A model generated the notes under the pieces. That model saw only the letters and a list, made by a program, of their open reading frames with translations, had not been told where the DNA came from and ran no database searches. Below, in pieces: positions 17,355 to 25,385 of a stretch of 64,000 bases of DNA. Numbering within the stretch: position 1 is the first letter of the stretch; each line of letters opens with the position of its first letter. The position numbers and the translations under genes were made by a program. Source of the stretch: Methylobacterium sp. W2 (GTDB lineage: Bacteria; Pseudomonadota; Alphaproteobacteria; Rhizobiales; Beijerinckiaceae); the NCBI RefSeq assembly GCF_020662345.1, contig NZ_VMOA01000018.1, positions 1 through 64,000 on the forward strand, written 5' to 3'.

Positions 17355-17741
17355 TTAACCCGGCGGACCACCGAGGGTGAAGTACTTGCGCACCGGCTCC
17401 CTGACGTCCCAGGTGCCGGAGAAACCGGCGGGGGAGACGAAGGCGTCCCCCGCCCGGTAGGTCTTGGCGAGCCCGTCCCCGTCCGTGACCACCACCACCC
17501 CTTCGAGGATGTGCACGAACTCGTTCTGCGCGAAGTCGATGTGCCACTTGCCCGGCTGGCAGGTCCAGGTTCCGGCCGAGAAGAGACCGTCGTCGCTCTG
17601 GTAGGCGAAGCTCACCGTCTGGGCCGGATCGCCCGAGACGATCCGTTCCGGCTCCGGCCGGTAGGGCTTGCAGGGGCGGGGCGACCCGGCGAAATCCACG
17701 GTCCGGACGCCGCCTCCCATGCCGGTCACGAGCGTCCCCAT
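17355..17741 (-). CDS. Cupin-domain protein (DUF861/EutQ-like)
   Basis: A single small cupin barrel: GLFSAGTWTCQPGKWHIDF, NEFVHILEGVVVVTDGDG and RAGDAFVSPAGFSGTWD match the two cupin motifs of the DUF861 family. Such proteins are often small isomerases, metal-binding sensors or accessory proteins. It sits between the glutamine synthetase and DUF1989 genes in the nitrogen operon. The start is uncertain: ATG at 17741 gives a usual-length protein, ATG at 17777 is possible, and a GTG at 17816 has the best ribosome binding site (GGGGGAGA). Its role in guanidine or urea use is unknown. Confidence 0.75.
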   Translation of the reverse strand: MGTLVTGMGGGVRTVDFAGSPRPCKPYRPEPERIVSGDPAQTVSFAYQSDDGLFSAGTWTCQPGKWHIDFAQNEFVHILEGVVVVTDGDGLAKTYRAGDAFVSPAGFSGTWDVREPVRKYFTLGGPPG

Positions 17742-18000
17742 CGAACGCGCACCGATTCCGCCGAACAGGGCGAGCATCGGACCGCCGAACGTATGAAGCA
17801 GTCGCGCAATCTCCACCGAACCATCTCCCCCGCAACCGCATCCGCGGCCGGCCGAATCTCGACCGTCCTTGCGAATACCAATCTTTATCGCACGAGAGAA
17901 GCATGAGTGTGTTGAAGATCTGCTTCGAGTGAGGGTTAACGACACGCGAGGTTCGCATCGACACGCCAATGCTTCCTCGCGCTCGGGCCTATGACGTGTC

Positions 18001-18045
18001 GCAGGCTGCACGATGCAAAACCGGCGACACCTTTATTCAGCCTGC
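18001..18045. repeat. Family D palindromic repeat after glutamine synthetase
   Basis: GCAGGCTG at 18001-18008 pairs with CAGCCTGC at 18038-18045, and the interior carries GCAAAACCGGCGACACC, close to the core of the repeats at 11926 and 39984. It abuts the stop codon of the glutamine synthetase gene and may mark or shield the 3' end of that part of the transcript. Confidence 0.65.
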
Positions 18046-19419
18046 CTAGAAAAGATGGCTGTAGCGCTCGATCTCCCAGGCGCTCACCGTGAGGTGATAC
18101 TCCTCCCACTCGGCGCGCTTGTAGCGGATGAACTCGTCGCGCAGCGCCTTGCCCAGGGTCTTCTCCACCAGCGGGTCGGCGGCGAAGGCGTCCACCGCCT
18201 CGGCGAGGGTCTGGGGCAGGAACTCGATACCGCGCTCGGCGCGCTGCGCGTCGGTGAGATCGTAGAGGTTGTCCTCGTTGGGGGCTCCCGGATCGATGCG
18301 CTCGCGCACGCCCTCCAGACCCGCCGCCAGGACGAGGGCGGCGGCGAGGTAGGGGTTCACCGCGCCGTCGGCGTTGCGGCTCTCGCAGCGCCCGCCGCCG
18401 GCCGGCACGCGCACCGAATTGGTGCGGTTGTTCGAGCCGTAGGAATTGAACACCGGCGCCCAGGAGAAGCCGGCCATGGAGCCCTGGCGCACGAGGCGCT
18501 TGTAGCTGTTCACCGTCGGCGCGAAGGCGGCGCAGAGCGCCCGCCCGTGCTTCAGCACGCCGCCGATGAAGTGGTAGCCGGTCTCGGTGAGGCCGAGGCC
18601 GCGCGGGTCGGCCGATGGATCGCAGGCGAAGGCGTTCTTGCCCGTCTCCTTGTCGGAGAGGGACATGTTGAAATGCGCGCCATTACCGGTGCGATCTGCA
18701 AAGGGCTTGGGCATCATCGTGGCAATGAGGCCTTCTTCCTTGGCATAATGCTTGGCCATCATGCGGAAGAAGGTGAGCCGGTCGCACATGGTCAGAGCGT
18801 CGGCATAGTTGAAGTCGAACTCGAACTGGCCGCACGCATCCTCGTGGTCGAAGGAGTACAGGTCCCAGCCGAGATCGTTGATCGTGGTGGCGACCTTGTC
18901 GAGCCAGGTGAAGTTGTCGACGAAACCGCGCACGTCGTAGCAGGGCTTCACCAGCTTATCGTCGGGGATCGGCGTGTGGAGCGAGCCGTCCGCCTCCTGC
19001 TTGAGCAAGAAGATCTCGCATTCGATGCCGAGGTTGAAGCCGAAGCCCATGGCCTCGGCATCCTTCAGCACGGTCTTCAGGGCGACGCGGGTGGAGAGCG
19101 GGTAGGGCTGGCCCTGGAAGGTCAGGTCGGCCGGGCACCAGGCCAGTTTCGATTCCCACGGCAGCTGGATCAGCTGCGAGAAGTCCGGCACCGAGGCGAG
19201 CTCGTCCTCGTTCGGGGCCTGGCCGAGCCCGTCGAGGGCATAGCCGGTATAGCGCTCGGACCCGGCCGCCATCTGCGGCAGGTGGTCGACGGGCACCACC
19301 TTGGCCTTCTGCGCGCCGTGGATGTCGACATAGGCGCCGATGACGTATTTCACGCCCTTGGCGCGCAGGTCGTCCTGCAGCGTGGCGATGGCGGGATCGA
19401 TTTCGGTGGCATGCGCCAT
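18046..19419 (-). CDS. glnT: Glutamine synthetase family protein, GlnT-like (type III of Rhizobiales)
   Basis: A 457-residue ligase with the glutamine synthetase catalytic barrel: metal-binding [26 protein letters not shown], the glutamate site [13 protein letters not shown] and the ATP/arginine region [20 protein letters not shown]. It matches the GlnT branch, which joins an amine to glutamate using ATP. In a guanidine or urea operon it would capture the ammonia released; a gamma-glutamyl ligase acting on another amine (such as methylamine) cannot be excluded from sequence alone. It lies 17 bases after the creatininase-family gene. Confidence 0.88.
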   Translation of the reverse strand: MAHATEIDPAIATLQDDLRAKGVKYVIGAYVDIHGAQKAKVVPVDHLPQMAAGSERYTGYALDGLGQAPNEDELASVPDFSQLIQLPWESKLAWCPADLTFQGQPYPLSTRVALKTVLKDAEAMGFGFNLGIECEIFLLKQEADGSLHTPIPDDKLVKPCYDVRGFVDNFTWLDKVATTINDLGWDLYSFDHEDACGQFEFDFNYADALTMCDRLTFFRMMAKHYAKEEGLIATMMPKPFADRTGNGAHFNMSLSDKETGKNAFACDPSADPRGLGLTETGYHFIGGVLKHGRALCAAFAPTVNSYKRLVRQGSMAGFSWAPVFNSYGSNNRTNSVRVPAGGGRCESRNADGAVNPYLAAALVLAAGLEGVRERIDPGAPNEDNLYDLTDAQRAERGIEFLPQTLAEAVDAFAADPLVEKTLGKALRDEFIRYKRAEWEEYHLTVSAWEIERYSHLF

Positions 19420-19436
19420 CGGGCGGCTCCTTGGTT

Positions 19437-20213
19437 TTAAGCGGAAACGGAGAAGGAATGGGGGAGGGGCGGGGTCTCGGAGAGGCCGCGCAGGACGAGG
19501 GCGGACAAATCCTCGACCATCCAGGCGAACAGGCGCTCGCCCTCGTCGCGGCTCGCCTGCGAGGGACGCCCGGTGACGCCATTCTGGCTGGTGCGGTTGA
19601 CCGGATGGGAGAAGACCAGTCCCTCCGTCCGGTCGGGATCGTCCGCATCGGCGATGCGGTCCGGGCGCACGAGGTCGGGCGCCGTCGCCAGCATCAGCGC
19701 GGTCTCGGCGGCGTTGGCGTGCCAGTCGTCAGCATCGGCGAAATGCGCGGCGCGGACGCGCTCGCTCACCGTCGCGGAGTTCACCAGGGCGACCATCAGG
19801 TCGTCATGGGCGGCGCGCAGCATCTCCAGGGCGCAGCGCAGGGGCGCGGCATTGGTGACGTGGGCGTTGACGATGAACAGCCGCCGCACACCCGAATGGT
19901 AGGCCGAGGTGCCGATCTGCGCCACGAGCCGCGTCATCATCACGGGATCGAGGGTGATCGTCCCGGGCCAGCGCCGGCTATGCCCGAGGGAACAGCCATA
20001 GGGCAGGGTGGGGAGCACCGGGACGCGGGTCCGCGCCGAGACGGCATGGGTCAGGGCCTCGGCGAGGACGAAATCCATGCCGGTGCCGAGATGCGGCCCG
20101 TGCTGCTCGGTGGCCCCTACGGGCAGGATGGCGGCCTGCGCGACGGCGGCGAGGTCGCCGGGGATCTCGTCCCAGGTGCGGTTCGCCCAGAGGAGGGGGG
20201 AGGGGGAGGTCAT
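19437..20213 (-). CDS. Creatininase-family amidohydrolase
   Basis: A 258-residue protein of the creatininase/mycofactocin-MftE fold. Metal-binding signatures are visible in [18 protein letters not shown] and in [12 protein letters not shown], with the later [12 protein letters not shown] carrying His and Glu ligands. Family members hydrolyse cyclic or linear amide bonds, for example creatinine, using two metal ions. In this operon it may process a guanidino compound upstream of the carboxylase. The ATG at 20213 is the first after the repeat-filled gap; the longer frame to 20288 is repeat DNA. Confidence 0.85.
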   Translation of the reverse strand: MTSPSPLLWANRTWDEIPGDLAAVAQAAILPVGATEQHGPHLGTGMDFVLAEALTHAVSARTRVPVLPTLPYGCSLGHSRRWPGTITLDPVMMTRLVAQIGTSAYHSGVRRLFIVNAHVTNAAPLRCALEMLRAAHDDLMVALVNSATVSERVRAAHFADADDWHANAAETALMLATAPDLVRPDRIADADDPDRTEGLVFSHPVNRTSQNGVTGRPSQASRDEGERLFAWMVEDLSALVLRGLSETPPLPHSFSVSA

Positions 20214-20249
20214 GACAGAGATGCCCGCAGGTCGACGAAGCGATCGCGG

Positions 20250-20624
20250 CCCCCTCTCCCCGCCGGGCGGGGAGAGGCCCGCAGGCACCCCGTCGTGCCT
20301 GCGGGTAGCGCAGGCGAAGCCGAAGCGAGGGTGAGGGGGTCTCGGCGGATGAGGCTCATCCGGAACCGCCCCCTCACCGTCGGCTGCCGCCTCGCTTCCT
20401 GCCCCGGCAAGGGGGCAGGAAGCCCTCTCCCCGCGAGCGGGGAGAGGGGGATGCGCTCGGCCGCATTTGCGGCGGCAGCGAGGTCGAGGTGAGACGACTC
20501 CTTCTCCCCTTTGCGAGAGAAGGTGGCCCGCGAAGCGGGTCGGATGAGGGGAGCGCCATCTCCGGAAAGGTCGCCCCCTCTCCCGGTCGCTCCGCGACCA
20601 CCCTCCCCCGCAGAGGGGGGAGGG
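20250..20624. repeat. Cluster of palindromic repeats filling a 499-bp intergenic gap
   Basis: The gap 20214-20712 holds no gene. From 20250 to 20450 is a large imperfect palindrome whose ends are CCCCCTCTCCCCG and CGGGGAGAGGGGG and whose centre pairs GAGGGTGAGGGGG with CCCCCTCACC. A second block (~20508-20570) contains CTTCTCCCCTTTGCGAGAGA. A third, 20601-20624, is a short palindrome around CTCCCCCGCAGAGGGGGGAG and shares its arms with the element in the carboxylase gene. The cluster separates the transporter genes from the creatininase gene and may act as a transcript boundary. Confidence 0.75.
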
Positions 20625-20712
20625 CTGTGCCCAAGCGCCCCGGATGCGTGAACGTCGGCATGCCGGCGATCGCCATGAGGCAGGCCGGAGCCGGTCGTGT
20701 AAGATATGGCTT

Positions 20713-21654
20713 TCATTCCACCTCGTCCCCGGCAGACGTCATCCGCGTCACCACATCCGGCGCCACGGATTCCTCGGCCTCGTCCTTCGGCGGGTGGATC
20801 AGCGCGTCGAGGCGGGTGCGGGTGGCGCGGAATTCGGGGGTGAGCGCCTGGTTGTGGCTGCGCGGACGCGGCACCGGCACCTCGATGAGCTCGGCGACCT
20901 CGCCCGGATGGGCGCTGAGCACGAGGATGCGGTCGGCCAGATGCACCGCCTCGTCGAGGTCGTGGGTGATGAAGACGATGGTGATGTCGATCTTCTTCCA
21001 GATCTCGATGAGATAGGCCTGCATCCGGGCGCGCGACTGGGTGTCGAGGGCCGAGAACGGCTCGTCCATGAGCAGGATGCGCGGCCGCGTGGCCAGCGCT
21101 CGGGCGATGGCGACGCGCTGCTTCATGCCGCCGGAGAGCTGATGCGGGTAGCTGTCGGCGAAGGCTTCGAGGCCGATGAGCGCCAGCCATTGCCGGGCTT
21201 CGCGCTCCGCTTCCCGACGCGGCGTGCCGTTCTCCTCGAGGCCGAAGGCGACGTTGCGCAGGACGCTGAGCCAGGGGAACAGGGTGTAGCCCTGGAACAC
21301 CATGCCCCGGTCGGCCCCCGGCCCGGAAACCGGCACGCCCTCGACGCTGACCACGCCCGAGGTCGAGGTCTCGAGCCCGGCGAGGATGCGCACGAAGGTG
21401 GACTTGCCGCAGCCCGACGGCCCGACGACGCAGAGGAACTCACGCCGGTGGGTGACGAGGTCGATGTCCTTCAAGGCCACCGTGGTGCCGCCATCCGGCT
21501 TGCGAAACGTCTTCGTCAGCTTTTCGACCCGGAGGGCGACCTCGCGGCCCTTCAGCTTGTCGAACCGGGCGCGGACCGGCTCGCATTGGGTGCGGTAATC
21601 GCAGGCCTCGATCGGCAGGACGACGGGAGAGACGACGGGAGAGACCGAGTTCAC
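20713..21654 (-). CDS. ABC transporter ATP-binding protein (NitT/TauT type)
   Basis: A 313-residue ATPase with Walker A GPSGCGKS, signature LSGGMKQR, Walker B ILLMDEPFSALD and switch histidine FITHDLDEAV. It matches the SsuB/TauB/NrtD group that powers uptake of small nitrogen or sulfur compounds. The N-terminal ~38 residues and the C-terminal tail are extensions. It overlaps the permease gene by four bases. With the adjacent permease and binding protein it would import the substrate of the carboxylase pathway, most likely guanidine or urea. Confidence 0.9.
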   Translation of the reverse strand: MNSVSPVVSPVVLPIEACDYRTQCEPVRARFDKLKGREVALRVEKLTKTFRKPDGGTTVALKDIDLVTHRREFLCVVGPSGCGKSTFVRILAGLETSTSGVVSVEGVPVSGPGADRGMVFQGYTLFPWLSVLRNVAFGLEENGTPRREAEREARQWLALIGLEAFADSYPHQLSGGMKQRVAIARALATRPRILLMDEPFSALDTQSRARMQAYLIEIWKKIDITIVFITHDLDEAVHLADRILVLSAHPGEVAELIEVPVPRPRSHNQALTPEFRATRTRLDALIHPPKDEAEESVAPDVVTRMTSAGDEVE

Positions 21655-22784
21655 GCTTCGCTCCTGTCGTAGGGGAACAGCCGGCGGCCGAGCCAGGCGA
21701 GGGCGAGATCCGTGATCGAGCCGACGAGGCCGATGATGAGGATCGCGGCGTAGACGTTGTCGAAATGCTGGTAGCGGGCTTGCTGCGTGATGAAGAAGGT
21801 GATGCCCGACGAGGTGCCGATGAGTTCGGCGACGATGAGGTAGGTCCAGGCCCAGCCGAGCAGGATGCGCTGGTCGCGGTAGAGCTGCGGCAGCATCGCC
21901 GGCACGATCACCCGGCGGATGAGGCGGAGATTGCGCGCGCCGAGCGTCAGCGCCGCCTCGATCAGCAGCGGCTCGATCCGCCTTGTGGTGTTGGCGATGA
22001 CCAGCACCTGCTGGAAGAAGGTGCCGATGACGATGATCGCGATCTTCGGCCCGTCATAGATGCCGAGGATCGCCACCATCAGCGCCCCGAAGGCGGGCGC
22101 CGGCATGTAGCGCACGAACTCGATGACCGGCTCGGTGAGGCGCGCCAAAGTCGGCTGCGCCCCGCAGAGGATTCCCAGCGGCACGCCGACGAGCGACGAC
22201 AGCACGAAGCCGAAGGCGATGATCTGGATCGAATGCCACAGGCTCAGGGGCAGGCGGATGGCGTCGCGCTGGGTCGGCTGGGCCGTCAGCGAGGTCCAGA
22301 ACGCGGTGGCGACCTCGTGCGGGGCGGGGAGGTAGACCGGGTTGGCAGGCCGGCCCGCCGGTTCGGCGGTGCCGGCGGTCTTGGCCGAGGCGACCTCCTC
22401 GGCGAAGGCGGCCTTCGGCACACGCATCCCCGGCTCCATCCAGGCGATGTCGCCGGGCTCGGTCACCTCCACCAGGGGATGCCACAGGAACGGCACGTAG
22501 GAGACCGCCGCCCAGGCGAGGAGCGGGATCAGGAACGACAGGATGGCGAGCGTCGTCCGGCGGCGCGGCGAGAGCGGCCGGGCGACGCCGACCCAGGAGC
22601 GGCGACGAGGGGAGATGGGAGACGAGACGCGGGCCCCTCCTCCCCCTTGTGGGGAGGAGTTGGAGGTGGGGGTGGTTGGGCGACCCACCGCGGCCGAGGC
22701 TGGCGGAGCCACCCCCACCTCTGTCCCCTCCCCACAAGGGGGAGGGGAAGTGCGCTCCACGCCCTGGCGCATCTCCGCGCTCAT
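21651..22784 (-). CDS. ABC transporter permease with repeat-encoded N-terminal insert
   Basis: A ~377-residue inner-membrane permease of the SsuC/TauC type. Hydrophobic segments begin at [19 protein letters not shown]; the later part has the coupling-loop pattern [20 protein letters not shown] and several transmembrane helices. Residues ~12-50 ([12 protein letters not shown] and [12 protein letters not shown]) are encoded by a palindromic repeat that sits in the cytoplasmic N-terminus and is read through in frame. A long loop follows the first helix (~residues 100-150). Start at 22784 overlaps the binding-protein stop (ATGA). Confidence 0.88.
   Translation of the reverse strand: MSAEMRQGVERTSPPPCGEGTEVGVAPPASAAVGRPTTPTSNSSPQGGGGARVSSPISPRRRSWVGVARPLSPRRRTTLAILSFLIPLLAWAAVSYVPFLWHPLVEVTEPGDIAWMEPGMRVPKAAFAEEVASAKTAGTAEPAGRPANPVYLPAPHEVATAFWTSLTAQPTQRDAIRLPLSLWHSIQIIAFGFVLSSLVGVPLGILCGAQPTLARLTEPVIEFVRYMPAPAFGALMVAILGIYDGPKIAIIVIGTFFQQVLVIANTTRRIEPLLIEAALTLGARNLRLIRRVIVPAMLPQLYRDQRILLGWAWTYLIVAELIGTSSGITFFITQQARYQHFDNVYAAILIIGLVGSITDLALAWLGRRLFPYDRSEA
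22634..22750. repeat. Family A palindromic element inside the permease gene
   Basis: Arms at 22634-22675 and 22709-22750 are near-perfect inverted copies: CTCCCCCTTGTGGGGAGG pairs with CCTCCCCACAAGGGGGAG, and GGAGGTGGGGGTGG with CCACCCCCACCTC. The centre is 33 bases. It lies wholly within the first 50 codons of the permease without breaking the frame. Confidence 0.85.
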
Positions 22785-23791
22785 TTGCCGTCGGTCAGCG
22801 CGGGGTCGATGTAGCTCTTCACGTCCTGGGCGGTCTTGTAGACCTCGTACTTGACGTTGAAGGCGTCGGCGTAGCGGCTGGAGCCGTAGAGGGAGCCGAA
22901 CCCGTCGGCATCCGTCATCACCTTGGCGCCCTCGGCGAGGGTGAGGAGCTTGGTGCCCTTGAGGAAGCGGGTGAAGGTGGGCGCGTCGATGCCGACCTTG
23001 GCCGCCATGATCGCCACCGCGTCGGGTTGCGTCTTCGGGTCCTGGATGTAGGCGACGACCTTGTCCCAGACGCCGACGAACTTGATCCACTCGGCGCGCC
23101 GGCCCGAGAGGCTGGCCGGCGAGACCGCGACCACGTCGTAGATCAGGCCCGGCTCATCGGCGGAGGTGTAGAGCGGCTTGGCGCCGGCCGCGCCCTTCAT
23201 CGCCTGCCCGGCGACGGGCTGCCAGGCGCCGATGGCCGAGACGTCGCCCGATGCCAGGACCTGCGGGGTCTCGTTGGTCTTGGCGTTGACCAGGGTGACG
23301 TCGGTCTCCTTGAGGCCGAGTTTGGTGAGACCGTTGATGAGGAGCAGGTGCTCCACGAGGCCGACTTCGAGGCCGACCTTCTTGCCCTTGAGATCGGCCA
23401 GGGCCTTCACGCCCGGCTTGCCGACGATCATGTCGTTGCCGTTGGAATAATCAGTGAGCATGATCATGACGTTTTTGGCGCCGTTGCCGCCCATCACCAG
23501 GGCATCGCCGTTGGTGCAGGTGACGGCGTCGAGCTTGCCGGCGGAGAACGCGTCCATGGAGGCCGAGTAGTCGAACCACTCGAACTTGGCGTCGATCCCG
23601 GCCTCCTTCAGCCAGCCCTTCTCGATGGCGACCTGCCAGGCGACCCAGCCGGGCCAGTCGCTGTAGCCGATGCGCAGGGGCTCGGCGGCATGGGCCACGG
23701 GGATGGAGGCGGAGGCCGTGAGGAGGCCGAGGGCGAGGGCGCAGCCCGTGATGGCCTTGCGTCCGGCGGTCAGGATCGTGGAAAGGTGCAT
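22781..23791 (-). CDS. ABC transporter substrate-binding protein (NitT/TauT type)
   Basis: A periplasmic binding protein of ~336 residues with a signal peptide ([20 protein letters not shown] followed by AHAAEP). The mature part begins [20 protein letters not shown], as in the nitrate/taurine/urea-carboxylase-associated group, and contains [20 protein letters not shown]. It should bind the substrate, probably guanidine or urea, and deliver it to the permease. The Met at 23791 lies seven bases after GGAG, while the Met two codons earlier would leave only one base, so 23791 is preferred. A NikR-type palindrome lies 19 bases upstream. Confidence 0.88.
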   Translation of the reverse strand: MHLSTILTAGRKAITGCALALGLLTASASIPVAHAAEPLRIGYSDWPGWVAWQVAIEKGWLKEAGIDAKFEWFDYSASMDAFSAGKLDAVTCTNGDALVMGGNGAKNVMIMLTDYSNGNDMIVGKPGVKALADLKGKKVGLEVGLVEHLLLINGLTKLGLKETDVTLVNAKTNETPQVLASGDVSAIGAWQPVAGQAMKGAAGAKPLYTSADEPGLIYDVVAVSPASLSGRRAEWIKFVGVWDKVVAYIQDPKTQPDAVAIMAAKVGIDAPTFTRFLKGTKLLTLAEGAKVMTDADGFGSLYGSSRYADAFNVKYEVYKTAQDVKSYIDPALTDGK

Positions 23792-23809
23792 CTGCATTCT
23801 CCGAACCGC

Positions 23810-23837
23810 GTAGTACGATCGCTGGAAATCGTAATAC
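23810..23837. promoter_or_regulatory. 28-bp palindromic operator of NikR type
   Basis: GTAGTACGAT-N8-ATCGTAATAC lies between the divergent NikR-like regulator and the transporter operon. The half-sites match in nine of ten bases. The E. coli NikR operator follows GTATGA-N16-TCATAC, also 28 bases long with ACGA and TCGT in the interior, so spacing and inner bases agree. A protein bound here would control the transporter and probably its own gene. Confidence 0.75.
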
Positions 23838-23899
23838 CGATTGCGGTTCACCCATACAAGAGACGTGCCAGGTTCGGCCCGGCATTGAGGAGAGGCCCG

Positions 23900-24418
23900 A
23901 TGGCCGGTGGCGACGAGACCGAGGTGGGTGCCGATGACGGGGCGGTCCCGGAGGAGGGCGCCGGAGGACGGCGCAGGCCGGTGAGCCGGATCAGCCTGTC
24001 GCTGTCCGAGGACCTGCTTTGCGAGCTCGACACCATGGTGGGGGAGCGGGGCTTCGCCAGCCGCTCCCAGGCGGTGGCGACGATCCTCCACCGCTCGCTC
24101 GTGGAGCACCGGCACAAGGTCGGCGACCGGGTGATGGTGGGCACGATCACGCTGTTCTACGACCACCTCGCGCCGGGCGTGCAGCAGCGTCTGGCCGACC
24201 TGCAGCGGCGCTACATCGCCGAGGTGATCTCCTCGCTCCACGTCCACCTGATGAACAACCAGACCCTGGAAGTGGTCCTGGTCCAGGGGCCGGCGGCGAC
24301 GCTGCAGACCATCGCCGACACGATGATCACCGAGCGCGGCGTCATCTCCGGCCGGCTGGAACTCGCCGCCGCCCTGATCCCGCCGATCCATCCGTTCCAG
24401 GGGGAGGGCGGCGGCTGA
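23900..24418 (+). CDS. NikR-like ribbon-helix-helix regulator lacking two nickel ligands
   Basis: A 172-residue regulator. A variable 28-residue N-terminus precedes a ribbon-helix-helix DNA-binding domain ([34 protein letters not shown]) and an ACT-like NikR C-terminal domain ([40 protein letters not shown]). Of the four high-affinity nickel residues of E. coli NikR (His76, His87, His89, Cys95), only the two in LHVH remain (His114, His116); the others align with Arg103 and Thr122. It may therefore sense another ligand. An AGGAGAGG ribosome binding site supports the start. It faces the transporter operon across a NikR-type palindrome. Confidence 0.88.
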   Translation: MAGGDETEVGADDGAVPEEGAGGRRRPVSRISLSLSEDLLCELDTMVGERGFASRSQAVATILHRSLVEHRHKVGDRVMVGTITLFYDHLAPGVQQRLADLQRRYIAEVISSLHVHLMNNQTLEVVLVQGPAATLQTIADTMITERGVISGRLELAAALIPPIHPFQGEGGG

Positions 24419-24467
24419 GGCCGCCTCGACGGAGGCCTCCGCTGCGCTCCGTCACCTCCGCCCGGAC

Positions 24468-25385
24468 TCAGGCCGTTTCGGCCTCCGGTTCGCCCGCCGC
24501 TTCCGGCATGGCCTCGCCGTCGGGGATCACGTCCACCTCGACCTTGAGCTTCTGCGGGCCGGAGGAGGAGACGATGCCGTCGATGGGGGAGACGTCGGTG
24601 TAGTCGCGGCCCCGCGCCACCACGATGTGGTCGTCGCAGGCGCCGATGTTGTTGGTGGGATCGAGGCCGATCCAGCCATCCCCGCACCAGACCGAGACCC
24701 AGGCATGGCTGGCATCGGCGCCCCTCAGGCGTGGACGGCCGGCGGGCGGGATGGTGCGGATGTAGCCGCTGACATAGGCGGCCGGCAGGCCGAGGCCGCG
24801 CAGGCCCGCGATCATGATATGCGCGAAATCCTGGCATACCCCCGCCCTGAGGGCGAAGGCCTCAGCGAGCGGCGTATGGACGGTGGTCGCCTTGGCGTCG
24901 AAGGTGAAGTCGGTGCGCATGCGCCGCATCAGGTCGACGGCTCCGCCATAAGCGCTCCGGCCGGGGGTGAAGCTCATACGGGCATAGTCGGTCACGTCCG
25001 GATCGAGGGGAACCCTGACGCTCGGGAACACGAAATGCACGGGGGCGTCGGGCGCCATCGAGCGGCCGGAGATCGCCGTGTCGCGCACCGTCTCCCAGGG
25101 CATGCCAGATTCCGGCTCCGGCAGCGGCGGGCGCTTCACCTCCACCCGCGAGAGAGCTTCCACCCGCAACTCGCTATGCGGCGTGTCGATCAGGAACGTC
25201 ACCACGTCGAGGCCGAAATAGTCGCGCCGCACGGTGCGGGTCCGCGGCGTCGGCGAGATGGTCAGTTCGCTCGACAGGACGTTCTGCCCCTCCCCGTCGC
25301 GCGGCTGCAGCCTGAGGGCGCAGCGGGCGTAGCGGACGGGCTTGCCGTAGCGGTAGGTGGTGAGGTGGCGCAGCGTATAGATCAC
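24468..25385 (-). CDS. Transglutaminase-like cysteine peptidase family protein
   Basis: A ~305-residue protein with a bacterial transglutaminase N-terminal beta domain (TYRYGKPVRYARCALRLQPR) and a transglutaminase-like core: catalytic Cys in RAGVCQDFAHIMIAGLRGLG, His in ADASHAWVSVW and Asp in WIGLDPTNN. Members hydrolyse or transfer amide bonds. The GTG start at 25385 overlaps the stop of the ATP-grasp/alpha-E gene (GTGA), so it is translationally coupled. It forms a conserved cluster with the next two genes, predicted in the literature to make or edit peptide bonds. The acidic C-terminal tail is not part of the domain. Confidence 0.85.
   Translation of the reverse strand: MIYTLRHLTTYRYGKPVRYARCALRLQPRDGEGQNVLSSELTISPTPRTRTVRRDYFGLDVVTFLIDTPHSELRVEALSRVEVKRPPLPEPESGMPWETVRDTAISGRSMAPDAPVHFVFPSVRVPLDPDVTDYARMSFTPGRSAYGGAVDLMRRMRTDFTFDAKATTVHTPLAEAFALRAGVCQDFAHIMIAGLRGLGLPAAYVSGYIRTIPPAGRPRLRGADASHAWVSVWCGDGWIGLDPTNNIGACDDHIVVARGRDYTDVSPIDGIVSSSGPQKLKVEVDVIPDGEAMPEAAGEPEAETA

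Noticed and set aside
20213..20700. Coding frames in the gap between the transporter and creatininase genes
   Set aside because: They consist of translated palindromic repeats; no start site or conserved domain is visible.
23791..23900. Guanidine-I (ykkC) riboswitch upstream of the transporter operon
   Set aside because: The conserved ykkC loop sequences could not be found in the 108-base gap; the visible signal is the NikR-type palindrome.
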